Assembly (NCBI GenBank): GCA_015056055.1
Contig: SVHC01000001.1
Coordinates: 119,157-183,156, forward strand
Direction of reading: 5' to 3'
Length of the DNA stretch: 64,000 nt
From: Clostridiales bacterium
GTDB lineage: Bacteria; Bacillota; Clostridia; Christensenellales; Aristaeellaceae
The notes under the pieces were generated by a model. The model had not been told where the DNA came from. It saw only the letters and a program-made list of their open reading frames with translations, and did not search any database. Below, in pieces: positions 7,962 through 16,161 of this stretch. A program made the position numbers and the translations under genes. Positions within the stretch are counted from its first letter, which is position 1. Each line of letters begins with the position of its first letter.

Positions 7962-9878
7962 TTGAAAAAGAAGTATATAGCTCTGGTGATTGCACTTGCC
8001 TTGATGCTTCCATCAGGTGCACAGGCGACCGACTGGGAATTTTCAAACCGCGATATGGAAGGTACCTATGATGCGAAGGACGCCGTTTATGTGGCGCTTT
8101 CCGAAGACAATGTGCAGATTTCCGGAAGCGGCGCTTCATACCGGGACGGAGTTATTGCAATATCGGATGAGGGTACCTATGTATTTTCCGGAACGCTGAA
8201 CGGCGGCAGAATCGCAGTGGAGGCCGGCAAGAAGGATAAGGTGCAGATTGTTCTGAACAGTGCGGACATTTACTGTGAAGATTACGCCGCCCTGTATATT
8301 GATGAAGCGGACAAGGTATTTGTTACCCTTGCGGAGGGTACGGAAAACCGCCTTGCAAGTGGTGAAAACTATGCGCTTTCCGGTGATGACAATACTGACG
8401 GCGCGGTTTTCAGCCGGGCAGATATTACCTTTAACGGTGCGGGCGCGCTTACGGTTGAGGGCAATTACGAGCATGGCATTGTATCGAAGGATGATCTGAC
8501 CATCACCGGCGGCAGTTATACGATTTCGTCCGTTGGACATGGAATTGTCGGCAAGGACTGCGTGAAGATTGCAAACGGCGCGTTTGTGATTCGTGCAGGC
8601 AGCGACGGAATCCAGTCCGATAACGATGAGGATGCGGGCCGCGGATTTGTGTATATCCAAAATGGCAGCTTTGTAATCGAATCCGGCGCGGACGGCATTC
8701 AGGCGGAAAGCATGCTCGTGATTGAAAACGGCGCTTTCACAATTACCACCGGTGGCGGCAGCGCGGATTATTCGGCTCCGGAGACAAATGGCGGATGGAG
8801 TCTGTTCGGCGGCTGGGGAACACAGGCGAAAACCGATACCCAGAGTGCAAAGGGAATCAAGGCAGGCGGAGATTTGAACATTGCAGGCGGTACTTTTTCG
8901 CTGGACTGCCTGGATGACGGTCTGCACGCGGGCGGCAATCTTACTGTGCAAAACGGCGTGATCGACGTTATGACGGGAGATGACGGCGTGCATGCGGATG
9001 CCGAACTGATCGTAAACGGCGGCAACCTGAATGTTTCCCGAAGCTATGAAGGGCTGGAAGGCGGCGCTGTTACAATAAACGGCGGCATCATCAATCTGGT
9101 TTCAAGTGATGACGGTATCAATTCCGCCGGCGGCAATGATGCCTCCGGTATGGGTGGCCGCATGGGCGGCGGAAGATTCGACATAACGGAAGGCTGCAAT
9201 ATTACGATCAACGGCGGCGAGATTACAATCGACGCATCCGGCGACGGTATTGACGCGAATGATTCTATTTATGTGAACGGCGGCGTGACGTATGTAAACG
9301 GGCCGACAAACAGCGGAAACGGTGCGCTGGACTATGCGGCGGAAGCCGTGGCAAACGGCGGAACGATGTTCGCTGCGGGCGCTGCGGGCATGGCAACGGG
9401 ATTCAGTCAGACCTCCGGGCAGGGTGTGTATTTTGCAGGTGTAAGCGCTGAGGCCGGGCAGCTTGTGGAGATTGCGGATGAAGAAGGAAAAGTGCTTGCA
9501 TCGTTTGTGCCTGAAAAAGCCTTTCAGTCGCTTGCTGCAACGGCGCCCGGTATGATTCCCGGCGGGAATTATGTGATCCTTGTTGATGGCGAAGAGGCAT
9601 CTGCAAGCGCGGGCTCGGGCTTTGGAATGCCTGGCGGAAACTTCGGCGGCTTCGGTGGCGGACATGGACAATTTGGGGCGCCCGGCGGCGATGCGTGGAA
9701 TCCAATGCCTGACGGTGGCAGCCGGAATTGGGGACAGATACCTCAGATGCCCGGCGGAAACTATGGCTGGGGTACGCCTCCGCAAATGCCCGGCAGCGGT
9801 GAAACGAATGAGAACAGCGGCTGGACAAAACCGGATGGCGGCAGACGCAGCATGGTGAATGACGCGGATGCGGTATAA
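7962..9878 (+). CDS. Secreted beta-helix carbohydrate-binding protein (Cthe_2159-like)
   Basis: A 638-residue exported protein. It starts at a TTG eight bases after AGGAGGGG and opens with a signal peptide (about 1-23). Residues 30 to about 480 are a run of right-handed parallel beta-helix turns, seen as repeated phrases such as INGGEITI, NGGVIDVMTGDDGVHA and ITGGSYTISSVGHGI with many DG and GDDG steps, as in the Cthe_2159 family (DUF4353), which binds acidic and plant polysaccharides. From about 550 the chain becomes a low-complexity tail rich in Gly, Pro, Asn, Gln and Trp (MPGGN-type repeats), probably a flexible surface segment. No LPXTG or membrane anchor is seen. It is the last gene of the VTC-DUF4956 operon. 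Confidence 0.85.
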   Translation: MKKKYIALVIALALMLPSGAQATDWEFSNRDMEGTYDAKDAVYVALSEDNVQISGSGASYRDGVIAISDEGTYVFSGTLNGGRIAVEAGKKDKVQIVLNSADIYCEDYAALYIDEADKVFVTLAEGTENRLASGENYALSGDDNTDGAVFSRADITFNGAGALTVEGNYEHGIVSKDDLTITGGSYTISSVGHGIVGKDCVKIANGAFVIRAGSDGIQSDNDEDAGRGFVYIQNGSFVIESGADGIQAESMLVIENGAFTITTGGGSADYSAPETNGGWSLFGGWGTQAKTDTQSAKGIKAGGDLNIAGGTFSLDCLDDGLHAGGNLTVQNGVIDVMTGDDGVHADAELIVNGGNLNVSRSYEGLEGGAVTINGGIINLVSSDDGINSAGGNDASGMGGRMGGGRFDITEGCNITINGGEITIDASGDGIDANDSIYVNGGVTYVNGPTNSGNGALDYAAEAVANGGTMFAAGAAGMATGFSQTSGQGVYFAGVSAEAGQLVEIADEEGKVLASFVPEKAFQSLAATAPGMIPGGNYVILVDGEEASASAGSGFGMPGGNFGGFGGGHGQFGAPGGDAWNPMPDGGSRNWGQIPQMPGGNYGWGTPPQMPGSGETNENSGWTKPDGGRRSMVNDADAV

Positions 9879-9925
9879 AATGATTGTTGTAGACATAGCA
9901 GCATCGTGACTTAACGAAATGCGAA

Positions 9926-9954
9926 TTGACGGCGGCTGGAAAATGGTTTATAAT
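9926..9954 (+). promoter_or_regulatory. Sigma-A promoter of the pyridoxal kinase gene
   Basis: TTGACG (9926-9931) and TATAAT (9949-9954) are separated by 17 bases, 23 bases before the TTG start at 9978. Confidence 0.85.
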
Positions 9955-9977
9955 CGCCCTCGGAAGAAGGTGTTGAT

Positions 9978-10814
9978 TTGCAACCTGTAAAAACAGCCGC
10001 CGTTATTCATGATTTGAGCGGCGTGGGAAGATGTGCGCTTACGGTGGTGCTCCCCGTGATTTCGGCGATGGGCATTCAGGCGTGCCCGGTTCCCACAGCG
10101 GTGCTCTCTACGCATACGGGCGGATTTGACAATATGGCATCCGTGGATCTGACGGATTTGATGGGTGATTATCTTGCGCACTGGCGCTCGCTCGGGCTGC
10201 GTTTTGATGCGGTGTATTCCGGCTATCTTGCCAATTGTGCGCAGGCAGAGCATGTAATGCGATTGATGCGCGAAAGCGGCGGGCTGAGCGTGGTTGACCC
10301 GGTTATGGGCGATGAGGGTGAAATGTACTCGGCACTGCCCGCAGATATTCCTGCGGAGATGCGCATGCTTTGCGCAGCGGCGGATGTGATTACCCCGAAC
10401 CTTACCGAGGCTGCGCTGCTTTTGGAAGAAAGTTATACCGATGCACCCCGAACGGATGCTGAGGTGGAACATATGCTGCGCGGGCTTTTGAAACTGGGCG
10501 CAAAGCGCGTGGTTCTGACCGGCGTACCCAAGGCGGATGGCCGCATGGCAAATGCCTATATGACACAGGGCGACAGAATGCACAGCGAAACGACCTTTGA
10601 ACATCTGGGCGTGCATTATCCGGGCACGGGCGACCTGTTTGCCAGCGTGTTGACGGGCGCCATGGTTCAGGGGGACAGTCTTTCACGCGCGGTGCAGCGG
10701 GCAGCTGATTTCGTTTACCGCGCCATTGATATTACCATTCCTGTGAAAACCGAACCCAGAATGGGTGTCCAGTTCGAAAAAATTCTGCACGAGCTCAAGT
10801 GTGAACAAAATTAA
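9978..10814 (+). CDS. Pyridoxal/pyridoxamine kinase (PdxY-like, ribokinase superfamily)
   Basis: A 278-residue kinase of the PfkB/ribokinase superfamily, closest to the pyridoxamine kinases of Firmicutes, which phosphorylate B6 vitamers in the salvage pathway. Motifs are the N-terminal HDLSGVGRCAL phosphate loop region (about 11-21), THTGGFDN (45-52), VDPVMGDEG (106-114), TPNLTEA (139-145) and the catalytic GTGD (216-219). The start is a TTG at 9978 placed after AGAAGG; no ATG offers a full N-terminus. A thiamin-type HMP kinase is the main alternative, but the HTGG and PVMGD context favours B6. It is transcribed alone from its own promoter. Confidence 0.85.
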   Translation: MQPVKTAAVIHDLSGVGRCALTVVLPVISAMGIQACPVPTAVLSTHTGGFDNMASVDLTDLMGDYLAHWRSLGLRFDAVYSGYLANCAQAEHVMRLMRESGGLSVVDPVMGDEGEMYSALPADIPAEMRMLCAAADVITPNLTEAALLLEESYTDAPRTDAEVEHMLRGLLKLGAKRVVLTGVPKADGRMANAYMTQGDRMHSETTFEHLGVHYPGTGDLFASVLTGAMVQGDSLSRAVQRAADFVYRAIDITIPVKTEPRMGVQFEKILHELKCEQN

Positions 10815-10851
10815 AATAAATTCTGCGCCGCTACCATTCGGACGAAATGTG

Positions 10852-10860
10852 TGCTATACT
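10852..10860 (+). promoter_or_regulatory. Extended -10 promoter of the foldase gene
   Basis: TGC followed by TATACT (10855-10860) is an extended -10 element about 90 bases before the start codon. No clear -35 box. Confidence 0.55.
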
Positions 10861-10949
10861 GTGAAGCATGGCAGGCAATCATCCACTGGCAGCGGTGCTG
10901 CGTTTATTTTGGAATGAAGATTGCCATAAAATATGAGGAGGTTATGCAG

Positions 10950-12179
10950 ATGAAAAAACGTATATTTGCCGTGATTCTTGCTGCAATGCTGGCTTTTTCC
11001 GGCTTTGCTTTTGCTGAGGAGGATCTTGCTGCGCAGCTGGAGGCTGCAAACGCCCGCATTGCGGAGCTGGAGGCTTTGGTGGAATCCTATACTGTTGCTG
11101 CGAAGTTTGACGGCGGTACAGTCACCATTGATGAGGTCGAAGAACAGTATGACTACATGGTAGAGATGTATTCGCAGTACGGATACGACCTTGCCAGCTA
11201 CGAGGATTACTATAAAGAGGAAATTCTCTACCAGATCGCAGAATACAAGATCATGCTGCTCAAGGCTGAGCAACTGGGGCTTGCGACTTTTACCGAGGAA
11301 GAGGAACAGCATTTCCTTGAGCATGCACAGGAAGAATACAATGCTACGCTGGAAATGTACAAGGCGGAATTCACCGGCACGGATGAAGAAATTCTTCAGA
11401 AGGCTCAGAACCTGCTCGACAGCGAAGGCTATACGATCGACTATATCGTGAACTATCAGAAGGAAGAGGCGATCCTGAGCCGCATTTACGAGTATGCTAC
11501 GCAGGATGTTGCTCTTACGGATGAAATGGTGCGTGCAAACTACGAGGAGCTTGTTGAAACCGATAAGGCAGCCTACGAGGCGGATGTGACTCTCTATGAG
11601 GACGCCATGATGGATGGGCTGGCTAACTACTACAATCCGGAAGGCTTCCGCACCGTGCGCCATATCCTTTTGATGTTTAACGATGCGGAAACGGCAGAGC
11701 TGGAAACGCTCAATGCCGAACTGGAAGCTGCACAGACGGATGCGGATAAAGCCGCCGTACAGGCAAAGATTGACGAGATTCACGCCGGTGCGGTTGCAAG
11801 GACGGATGTGATTTACGAACGCCTGAATGCGGGCGAGGATTTTGAAGTGCTGCTTGGCGAATACAATGAGGATACCGGAATGGATTACGGCGATCCGTAC
11901 TATGTCAGCGCGGAAAGCGGCATGTGGGTGAAGGAGTTCACCGAAGGTGCGATGGCACTGGAAAACATTGGCGACGTAAGTGAGCCGGTTGTTTCGCGCT
12001 TTGGCGTTCATATCATCAAGTATGTTGGCGACGTTACGCCCGGCCCGGTTCCCTTTGAGGAAGTGGAAGCTGAACTGCGTGAAACTTATATGAATGAGCT
12101 TCTGGATGAGGCTTACAATACGGCCGTCAGCGAGTGGGTTGGTGAGTTCCATCCGGAGTACCATCCCGAAAGGCTGTAA
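10950..12179 (+). CDS. Secreted PpiC/SurA-type peptidylprolyl isomerase (PrsA-like foldase)
   Basis: A 409-residue exported foldase with a signal peptide (1-21), a short coiled-coil-like Glu/Ala/Leu stretch (about 24-48), a SurA N-terminal-like helical domain and a PpiC parvulin domain in the last 150 residues (FRTVRHILLMF opens it, RFGVHIIKYVG closes it). Such proteins assist folding of secreted proteins outside the membrane. The start at 10950 lies eight bases from GAGGAGG; the in-frame ATG at 10944 is only two bases from it. A helical insertion of about 45 residues (ETLNAELEAAQTDADKA region) interrupts the parvulin domain after its first strand, as in some clostridial relatives. There is no lipobox, unlike classical PrsA. 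Confidence 0.85.
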   Translation: MKKRIFAVILAAMLAFSGFAFAEEDLAAQLEAANARIAELEALVESYTVAAKFDGGTVTIDEVEEQYDYMVEMYSQYGYDLASYEDYYKEEILYQIAEYKIMLLKAEQLGLATFTEEEEQHFLEHAQEEYNATLEMYKAEFTGTDEEILQKAQNLLDSEGYTIDYIVNYQKEEAILSRIYEYATQDVALTDEMVRANYEELVETDKAAYEADVTLYEDAMMDGLANYYNPEGFRTVRHILLMFNDAETAELETLNAELEAAQTDADKAAVQAKIDEIHAGAVARTDVIYERLNAGEDFEVLLGEYNEDTGMDYGDPYYVSAESGMWVKEFTEGAMALENIGDVSEPVVSRFGVHIIKYVGDVTPGPVPFEEVEAELRETYMNELLDEAYNTAVSEWVGEFHPEYHPERL

Positions 12180-12195
12180 GAGAAAAGGTGTTTCC

Positions 12196-12594
12196 GTGAA
12201 AAACGAAAGAATGGCTCCGGCCTTTGTGCTGGAAGGCACAGTGATCCGCGGAAAGCAGCTTGGGCGCGAGCTGGGTTTTCCGACGGCGAATCTGCCGCTG
12301 CCGGAAGGCGAAATTCCGGAAAATGGGGTTTATGCTGCCAGAGTCTGTGTGGACGGCGGCGAATGGATGGATGCGATCCTGAATCAGGGCGCACATCCGA
12401 CCTTTGCCGAAGGCATGCACACGGTGGAGATTCATCTTCTGGACCGGAGAGAGGACCTCTACGACCGGCATATATGCGTGGAGTATCTGGCATTTCTGCG
12501 TGAGGAAAAAACGTTTTCTTCCGGGCAGGAGCTTTCGGCACAGATCGCGCAGGATGTGCAGACGGCAAAAGAGATTCTGGCAAAATTGAGATAA
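12196..12594 (+). CDS. Stand-alone riboflavin kinase (flavokinase domain)
   Basis: A 132-residue protein that consists only of the flavokinase domain, which converts riboflavin and ATP to FMN. It shows the family core GKQLGRELGFPTANL (19-33) with the PTAN motif (29-32), and N-Q-G-A-H-PTF in place of the usual N-x-G-x-RPTF. The N-terminal FAD synthetase domain of normal bacterial RibF (about 180 residues) is absent: upstream sequence in this frame belongs to the foldase gene. The GTG at 12196 follows AAAGG and lies 17 bases after the foldase stop, so it is probably co-transcribed. Either FAD synthesis is done by another protein or a full RibF exists elsewhere. Confidence 0.85.
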   Translation: MKNERMAPAFVLEGTVIRGKQLGRELGFPTANLPLPEGEIPENGVYAARVCVDGGEWMDAILNQGAHPTFAEGMHTVEIHLLDRREDLYDRHICVEYLAFLREEKTFSSGQELSAQIAQDVQTAKEILAKLR

Positions 12595-12599
12595 AAGCA

Positions 12600-12636
12600 A
12601 AGAAGTCGGATTAAAATATCCGGCTTCTTAAAGTTT
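12600..12636 (+). terminator. Likely terminator after the flavokinase gene
   Basis: A 12-bp stem with one G-T pair (AAGAAGTCGGAT with ATCCGGCTTCTT, 12618-12629) is followed by AAAGTTTT. The T-run is slightly displaced. Confidence 0.6.
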
Positions 12637-12752
12637 TGGATAAAGTCACATTTTTGAAGGATTTATAACGTCGTTTTGGTGGAAAACGGCAGAGGGAATT
12701 GTGTATTATATAATAAGGATTATTTTTGAAGGGGGAAAAGCCTATCGCACTG

Positions 12753-14342
12753 ATGATATTTCTTGCGGCGATTGTAATTATTGCCTGTCTTGCGTTGACG
12801 CGCGTATCCAACAAAATCGGCCTGCCTACACTGGGACTGTTTATCGGATTGGGCATGCTGCTTGGTTCGGATGGCATTCTGAAAATACCGTTTGATGATT
12901 ATAATTTGGCGGAGCAGGTCTGCTCCGTGTCGCTGATATTTATTATGTTCTACGGCGGATTTGGTACAAACTGGAAAAAGGCAAAGTCCACGGCTCCGGT
13001 TGCTGTATTGCTTTCGACGTTGGGTGTAGTGGTCACTGCGGCGCTTACCGGCGTATTTTGCCGATTGGTGCTGCACATGGAATGGACACAGAGCTTTTTG
13101 ATCGGCGCAGTAATTTCTTCCACTGACGCCGCATCTGTTTTTTCGATCCTGCGTTCCCGAAAGTTGAATCTGAAGAACAATACGGCTTCTCTTCTGGAAG
13201 TGGAAAGCGGTTCGAACGACCCGTTTGCCTACATGATGACCATTACGCTTCTGAGCATTATGGATGGCAGGGCAGAAGGCGTTATGGCCACAATTTTTAT
13301 GCTGGTGAAGCAGGTGGCCTTTGGCGCGATTGTGGGCATACTGATGGCATATATAGGCCATTTTCTGCTGACAAAGGTGCGTCTGGGCGGCACCGGAAAC
13401 GATTCCATGCTGATTTTTGCCGTGGCGCTTCTGAGCTATGGCGGAGCTGCCGTAATCGGCGGCAACGGATACCTGAGCACATATATCACAGGTATTATGC
13501 TTGGCAACATGCCCATTCGCAGAAAAAAGGAACTGGTTCATTTCTTTGACGGAGTGACGGGACTTATGCAGATTTTCATTTTCTTCCTGCTGGGTCTTTT
13601 GTCGTTCCCGTCGCGCCTGCCGAGGGTTGCGCTGAGTGGCCTTCTCATAGCGCTGTTTATGACATTTGTGGCACGTCCGGCAGCGGTATTTGCGATTATG
13701 TCGCCGTTCAAATGCTCGATCAAGCAGCAGCTTCTGGTTTCCTGGTCCGGTCTCAGAGGCGCGGCATCCATCGTATTTGCGATTATGGCAACGGTGGAAT
13801 CGGCATTCGCGCCATATCAGCTGTTCAATACAATCTTCTTTATCGTGCTGTTTTCGATCATTATTCAGGGTTCCTTGATTCCGTATGTGGCAAAATGGCT
13901 GGATATGATCGATAATGATGCGGACGTAATGAAAACCTTTTCAGACTATACGGAAGAGATTCCTGTGCAGTTTCTGAAACTCACAATCGGCGAAAAGCAT
14001 CCGTGGGCAAACCATGAACTGCGCCAGATACGCATGACACCGCAGACGCGCATAGCGCTTATTGTGCGCGAGGGGATTCAGTACACGCCCAACGGAATGT
14101 TTAAGCTGCGTCCGGGCGATACAGCGGTTCTCAGCGGCCCGGCATTCGAAGGCGAAAAGTGGGGCATGCTGACGGAAGTGACCATCGGGAAGGAACACGA
14201 ATGGTACAATCGTCCTCTCAGGGCGATTCAGATGGAAAAGAATTGCGCGGTCGCTATGATACAGCGCGGCACGCGTACAATCATTCCGGACGGAAATACC
14301 GTGCTGCTTGACGGAGACGTCGTGGTTATCAACGAGGGCTAA
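12753..14342 (+). CDS. Cation/proton antiporter of the CPA1 family with C-terminal TrkA-C domain
   Basis: About 529 residues: twelve or so membrane helices (roughly 1-390) of the NhaP/CvrA type, then a soluble region of about 140 residues ending in a TrkA-C (RCK_C) domain that binds ligands controlling K+ transporters. Helix features include TRVSNKIGLPTLGLFIGLGMLLGS-type sequence near the start, the IGAVISSTDAASVF motif, LEVESGSNDP with the ion-site aspartate, and WSGLRGAASIVFA. It probably exchanges K+ or Na+ for protons. The start is uncertain: GGGGGA lies 16 bases before ATG 12753, while TTG 12726 would put that ribosome site inside the gene. A TATAAT at 12709 may be its promoter. Confidence 0.88.
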   Translation: MIFLAAIVIIACLALTRVSNKIGLPTLGLFIGLGMLLGSDGILKIPFDDYNLAEQVCSVSLIFIMFYGGFGTNWKKAKSTAPVAVLLSTLGVVVTAALTGVFCRLVLHMEWTQSFLIGAVISSTDAASVFSILRSRKLNLKNNTASLLEVESGSNDPFAYMMTITLLSIMDGRAEGVMATIFMLVKQVAFGAIVGILMAYIGHFLLTKVRLGGTGNDSMLIFAVALLSYGGAAVIGGNGYLSTYITGIMLGNMPIRRKKELVHFFDGVTGLMQIFIFFLLGLLSFPSRLPRVALSGLLIALFMTFVARPAAVFAIMSPFKCSIKQQLLVSWSGLRGAASIVFAIMATVESAFAPYQLFNTIFFIVLFSIIIQGSLIPYVAKWLDMIDNDADVMKTFSDYTEEIPVQFLKLTIGEKHPWANHELRQIRMTPQTRIALIVREGIQYTPNGMFKLRPGDTAVLSGPAFEGEKWGMLTEVTIGKEHEWYNRPLRAIQMEKNCAVAMIQRGTRTIIPDGNTVLLDGDVVVINEG

Positions 14343-14349
14343 AATGATT

Positions 14350-14383
14350 AAGGGCCAGTCGAATTTATCGGCTGGCCTTTGTT
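14350..14383 (+). terminator. Terminator of the antiporter gene
   Basis: A 13-bp stem with one G-T pair (14350-14362 with 14368-14380) is followed by G then TT, just after the antiporter stop codon. Confidence 0.75.
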
Positions 14384-14395
14384 GATGCAAACGAA

Positions 14396-14428
14396 AGGGC
14401 ATCCGACAAAAATCGGATGCCCTGTTTT
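14396..14428. terminator. Bidirectional terminator between the antiporter and aspA
   Basis: A perfect 11-bp stem AGGGCATCCGA with TCGGATGCCCT (14413-14423). On the plus strand it is followed by GTTTTG, on the minus strand by TTCGTTT, so it can end both converging transcripts. Confidence 0.75.
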
Positions 14429-14441
14429 GTGGTATATGAAA

Positions 14442-15812
14442 TTAGCAGTTTTCGATGCACTCGCGGAAGATGACTTCGACTTCATCCACCGGCAGACCCA
14501 TCTGCTCGGAAGCAACCTCAACGACGGTGCGCTTCTCATGCAGAGCAGTCTTAACGATGCTGGTGGCGCGCTCGTAGCCGATGCGCGGAACCAGAGCGGT
14601 GGCAACTGCGGTGCTGTTCATCAGGATACGCATGCACTCTTCCTTGTTGGCGGTGATGCCTTCGACGCAGTACTTGCGGAATACTTCAGCAACGCGGTCG
14701 AGCAGGGTGATGGACTGGAACAGGCTGTACAGCAGGATGGGCTCGAAAGCGTTCAGCTCCAGCTGACCGGCTTCTGCTGCCATTGCGATGGTGGTGTCGT
14801 TGCCGACGATGCGGTATGCAACCTGGGAAACAGCCTCAGGCATTACGGGGTTGATCTTGCCGGGCATGATGGAGGAACCGTGCTGACGTGCGGGCAGGTT
14901 GATCTCCTCAAAGCCGCCGCGCGGACCGCTGGAGAGCAGGCGCAGGTCGTTGGCGATCTTGGAAAGAACCAGTGCGAAATTCTTGATGGCGCCGGAAACT
15001 TCTACGAAGCCGTCCGGATTCTGGGTGGCGTCGATCAGGTCTTCTGCACGGGTGAAGGGCTCGTGGGTTTCACGGGCGATAATGCGAACAACGTTCTGCA
15101 GATATTCGCGGGTGGTGTTGATGGAGGTACCGATGGCGGTTGCGCCCATGTTCAGAACGTACATCTCATGACGGGAGTTTACGATGCGAACGAGGCCGCG
15201 CTCCAGTGCGCTGGCATATGCGGCAAAGCTCTGACCCATGCGAACCGGAACGGCATCCTGCAGCTGGGTACGGCCGAGCTTGATAACATCCTTGAATTCC
15301 TCAGCCTTGGCATAGAAGGCATTGATCAGCTCATTGAGGGTAACGGTCAGGTGGTTGATGAGCTTAACGGTAGCCAGCTTACCGGCAGAGGGGAATACGT
15401 CGTTGGTGGACTGGGACATGTTTACATGATCGTTGGGATGAACAATATATTCGCCCTTCTTGCCGCCGAGGATTTCGGTAGCGCGGTTGGCGATAACTTC
15501 GTTGGCGTTCATGTTGGCAGAGGTGCCTGCGCCGCCCTGGATGGGATCTACGATGAACTGATCGTGGAGCTGACCTTCCAGGATCTCGTCACATGCGCGA
15601 ACGATGGCATTTTCCATGCGCTTGTCCAGCTGACCGTTCAGGCCGTTTGCGATAGCGGCAGCACGCTTGATCTCAACAAGGCTGTTGATCATTTCCGGAA
15701 CCATCTGGGTGCCGGAAAGCGGGAAGTTCTGATAGGCGCGGATGCTCTGCACGCCGTAGTAAGCGTCGTCGGGCAGCTCGATGTAACCGATGGAGTCTTT
15801 TTCTCTACGCAT
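14442..15812 (-). CDS. aspA: Aspartate ammonia-lyase
   Basis: A 456-residue member of the fumarase/aspartase superfamily. It interconverts L-aspartate and fumarate plus ammonia, linking amino acid use to fumarate. The superfamily signature GSSIMPGKINPV lies near residue 310 and the second region GRTQLQDAVP near 180. The N-terminal DAYYGVQSIRAYQNF favours aspartase over fumarase (which has ALWGAQT here). Normal length for the family. The start has AGGAGG nine bases upstream and a consensus promoter behind it; a bidirectional terminator follows the stop. It is a single-gene unit. Confidence 0.9.
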   Translation of the reverse strand: MRREKDSIGYIELPDDAYYGVQSIRAYQNFPLSGTQMVPEMINSLVEIKRAAAIANGLNGQLDKRMENAIVRACDEILEGQLHDQFIVDPIQGGAGTSANMNANEVIANRATEILGGKKGEYIVHPNDHVNMSQSTNDVFPSAGKLATVKLINHLTVTLNELINAFYAKAEEFKDVIKLGRTQLQDAVPVRMGQSFAAYASALERGLVRIVNSRHEMYVLNMGATAIGTSINTTREYLQNVVRIIARETHEPFTRAEDLIDATQNPDGFVEVSGAIKNFALVLSKIANDLRLLSSGPRGGFEEINLPARQHGSSIMPGKINPVMPEAVSQVAYRIVGNDTTIAMAAEAGQLELNAFEPILLYSLFQSITLLDRVAEVFRKYCVEGITANKEECMRILMNSTAVATALVPRIGYERATSIVKTALHEKRTVVEVASEQMGLPVDEVEVIFRECIENC

Positions 15813-15856
15813 ATATGTATTCCTCCTAAGAGTTCTAAATGACAGATTTCCTGCAA

Positions 15857-15885
15857 ATTATAGCACAAAAACAGATTAAGTGCAA
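15857..15885 (-). promoter_or_regulatory. Sigma-A promoter of aspA
   Basis: On the minus strand TTGCAC (15885-15880) and TATAAT (15862-15857) are 17 bases apart. One copy of the octamer TTGCAGGA overlaps its downstream edge (15856-15849). Confidence 0.85.
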
Positions 15886-16079
15886 GCAATCCACCAAAAT
15901 GACTGGGTAAATTTTATAAACTGCAAGCGGTGAAGGTTGAAATGGCTATAATTGCAGGAAGAATGGGTAAAAAACGGGATTTGGGCGCGAATTGCAGGAT
16001 GGGGGCCATTTTGCAGGAAGCATTTTGCAGGAAAGAATCGGTTTTATGCAAAAATGAAGGAGAGGCAGAAGGTATACAA

Positions 16080-16122
16080 TAAAACAGCAGCGAAACTCCT
16101 GAAAAGGAAGCTTCGCTGCTGC
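16080..16122 (-). terminator. Terminator of the glycosidase-like gene
   Basis: A perfect 10-bp stem CAGCAGCGAA with TTCGCTGCTG (16085-16094 and 16112-16121); on the minus strand it is followed by TTTTATT. Confidence 0.85.
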
Positions 16123-16161
16123 CACTGAAATTATAATTCGAATCTGAATATCCTTGGAATA

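Larger units (their letters stand above)
15813..16161. other. 349-base gap upstream of aspA with repeated octamer
   Basis: No gene is seen. Besides the aspA promoter and the terminator at 16080, the gap holds four plus-strand copies of TTGCAGGA (15952, 15992, 16011, 16025) and one minus-strand copy at 15849-15856. An isolated TATAAT (15947) faces right without a -35 box. The cluster could be regulator sites, which is unproven. Confidence 0.5.

Noticed and set aside
12094-12195. A longer start for the flavokinase overlapping the foldase gene
   Set aside because: The extension lies inside the foldase coding sequence and does not resemble an FAD synthetase domain; GTG 12196 has a ribosome site.
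15812-15900. Fumarase instead of aspartase for the 456-residue lyase
   Set aside because: The YYGVQS region and overall N-terminus fit AspA; FumC has ALWGAQT there.
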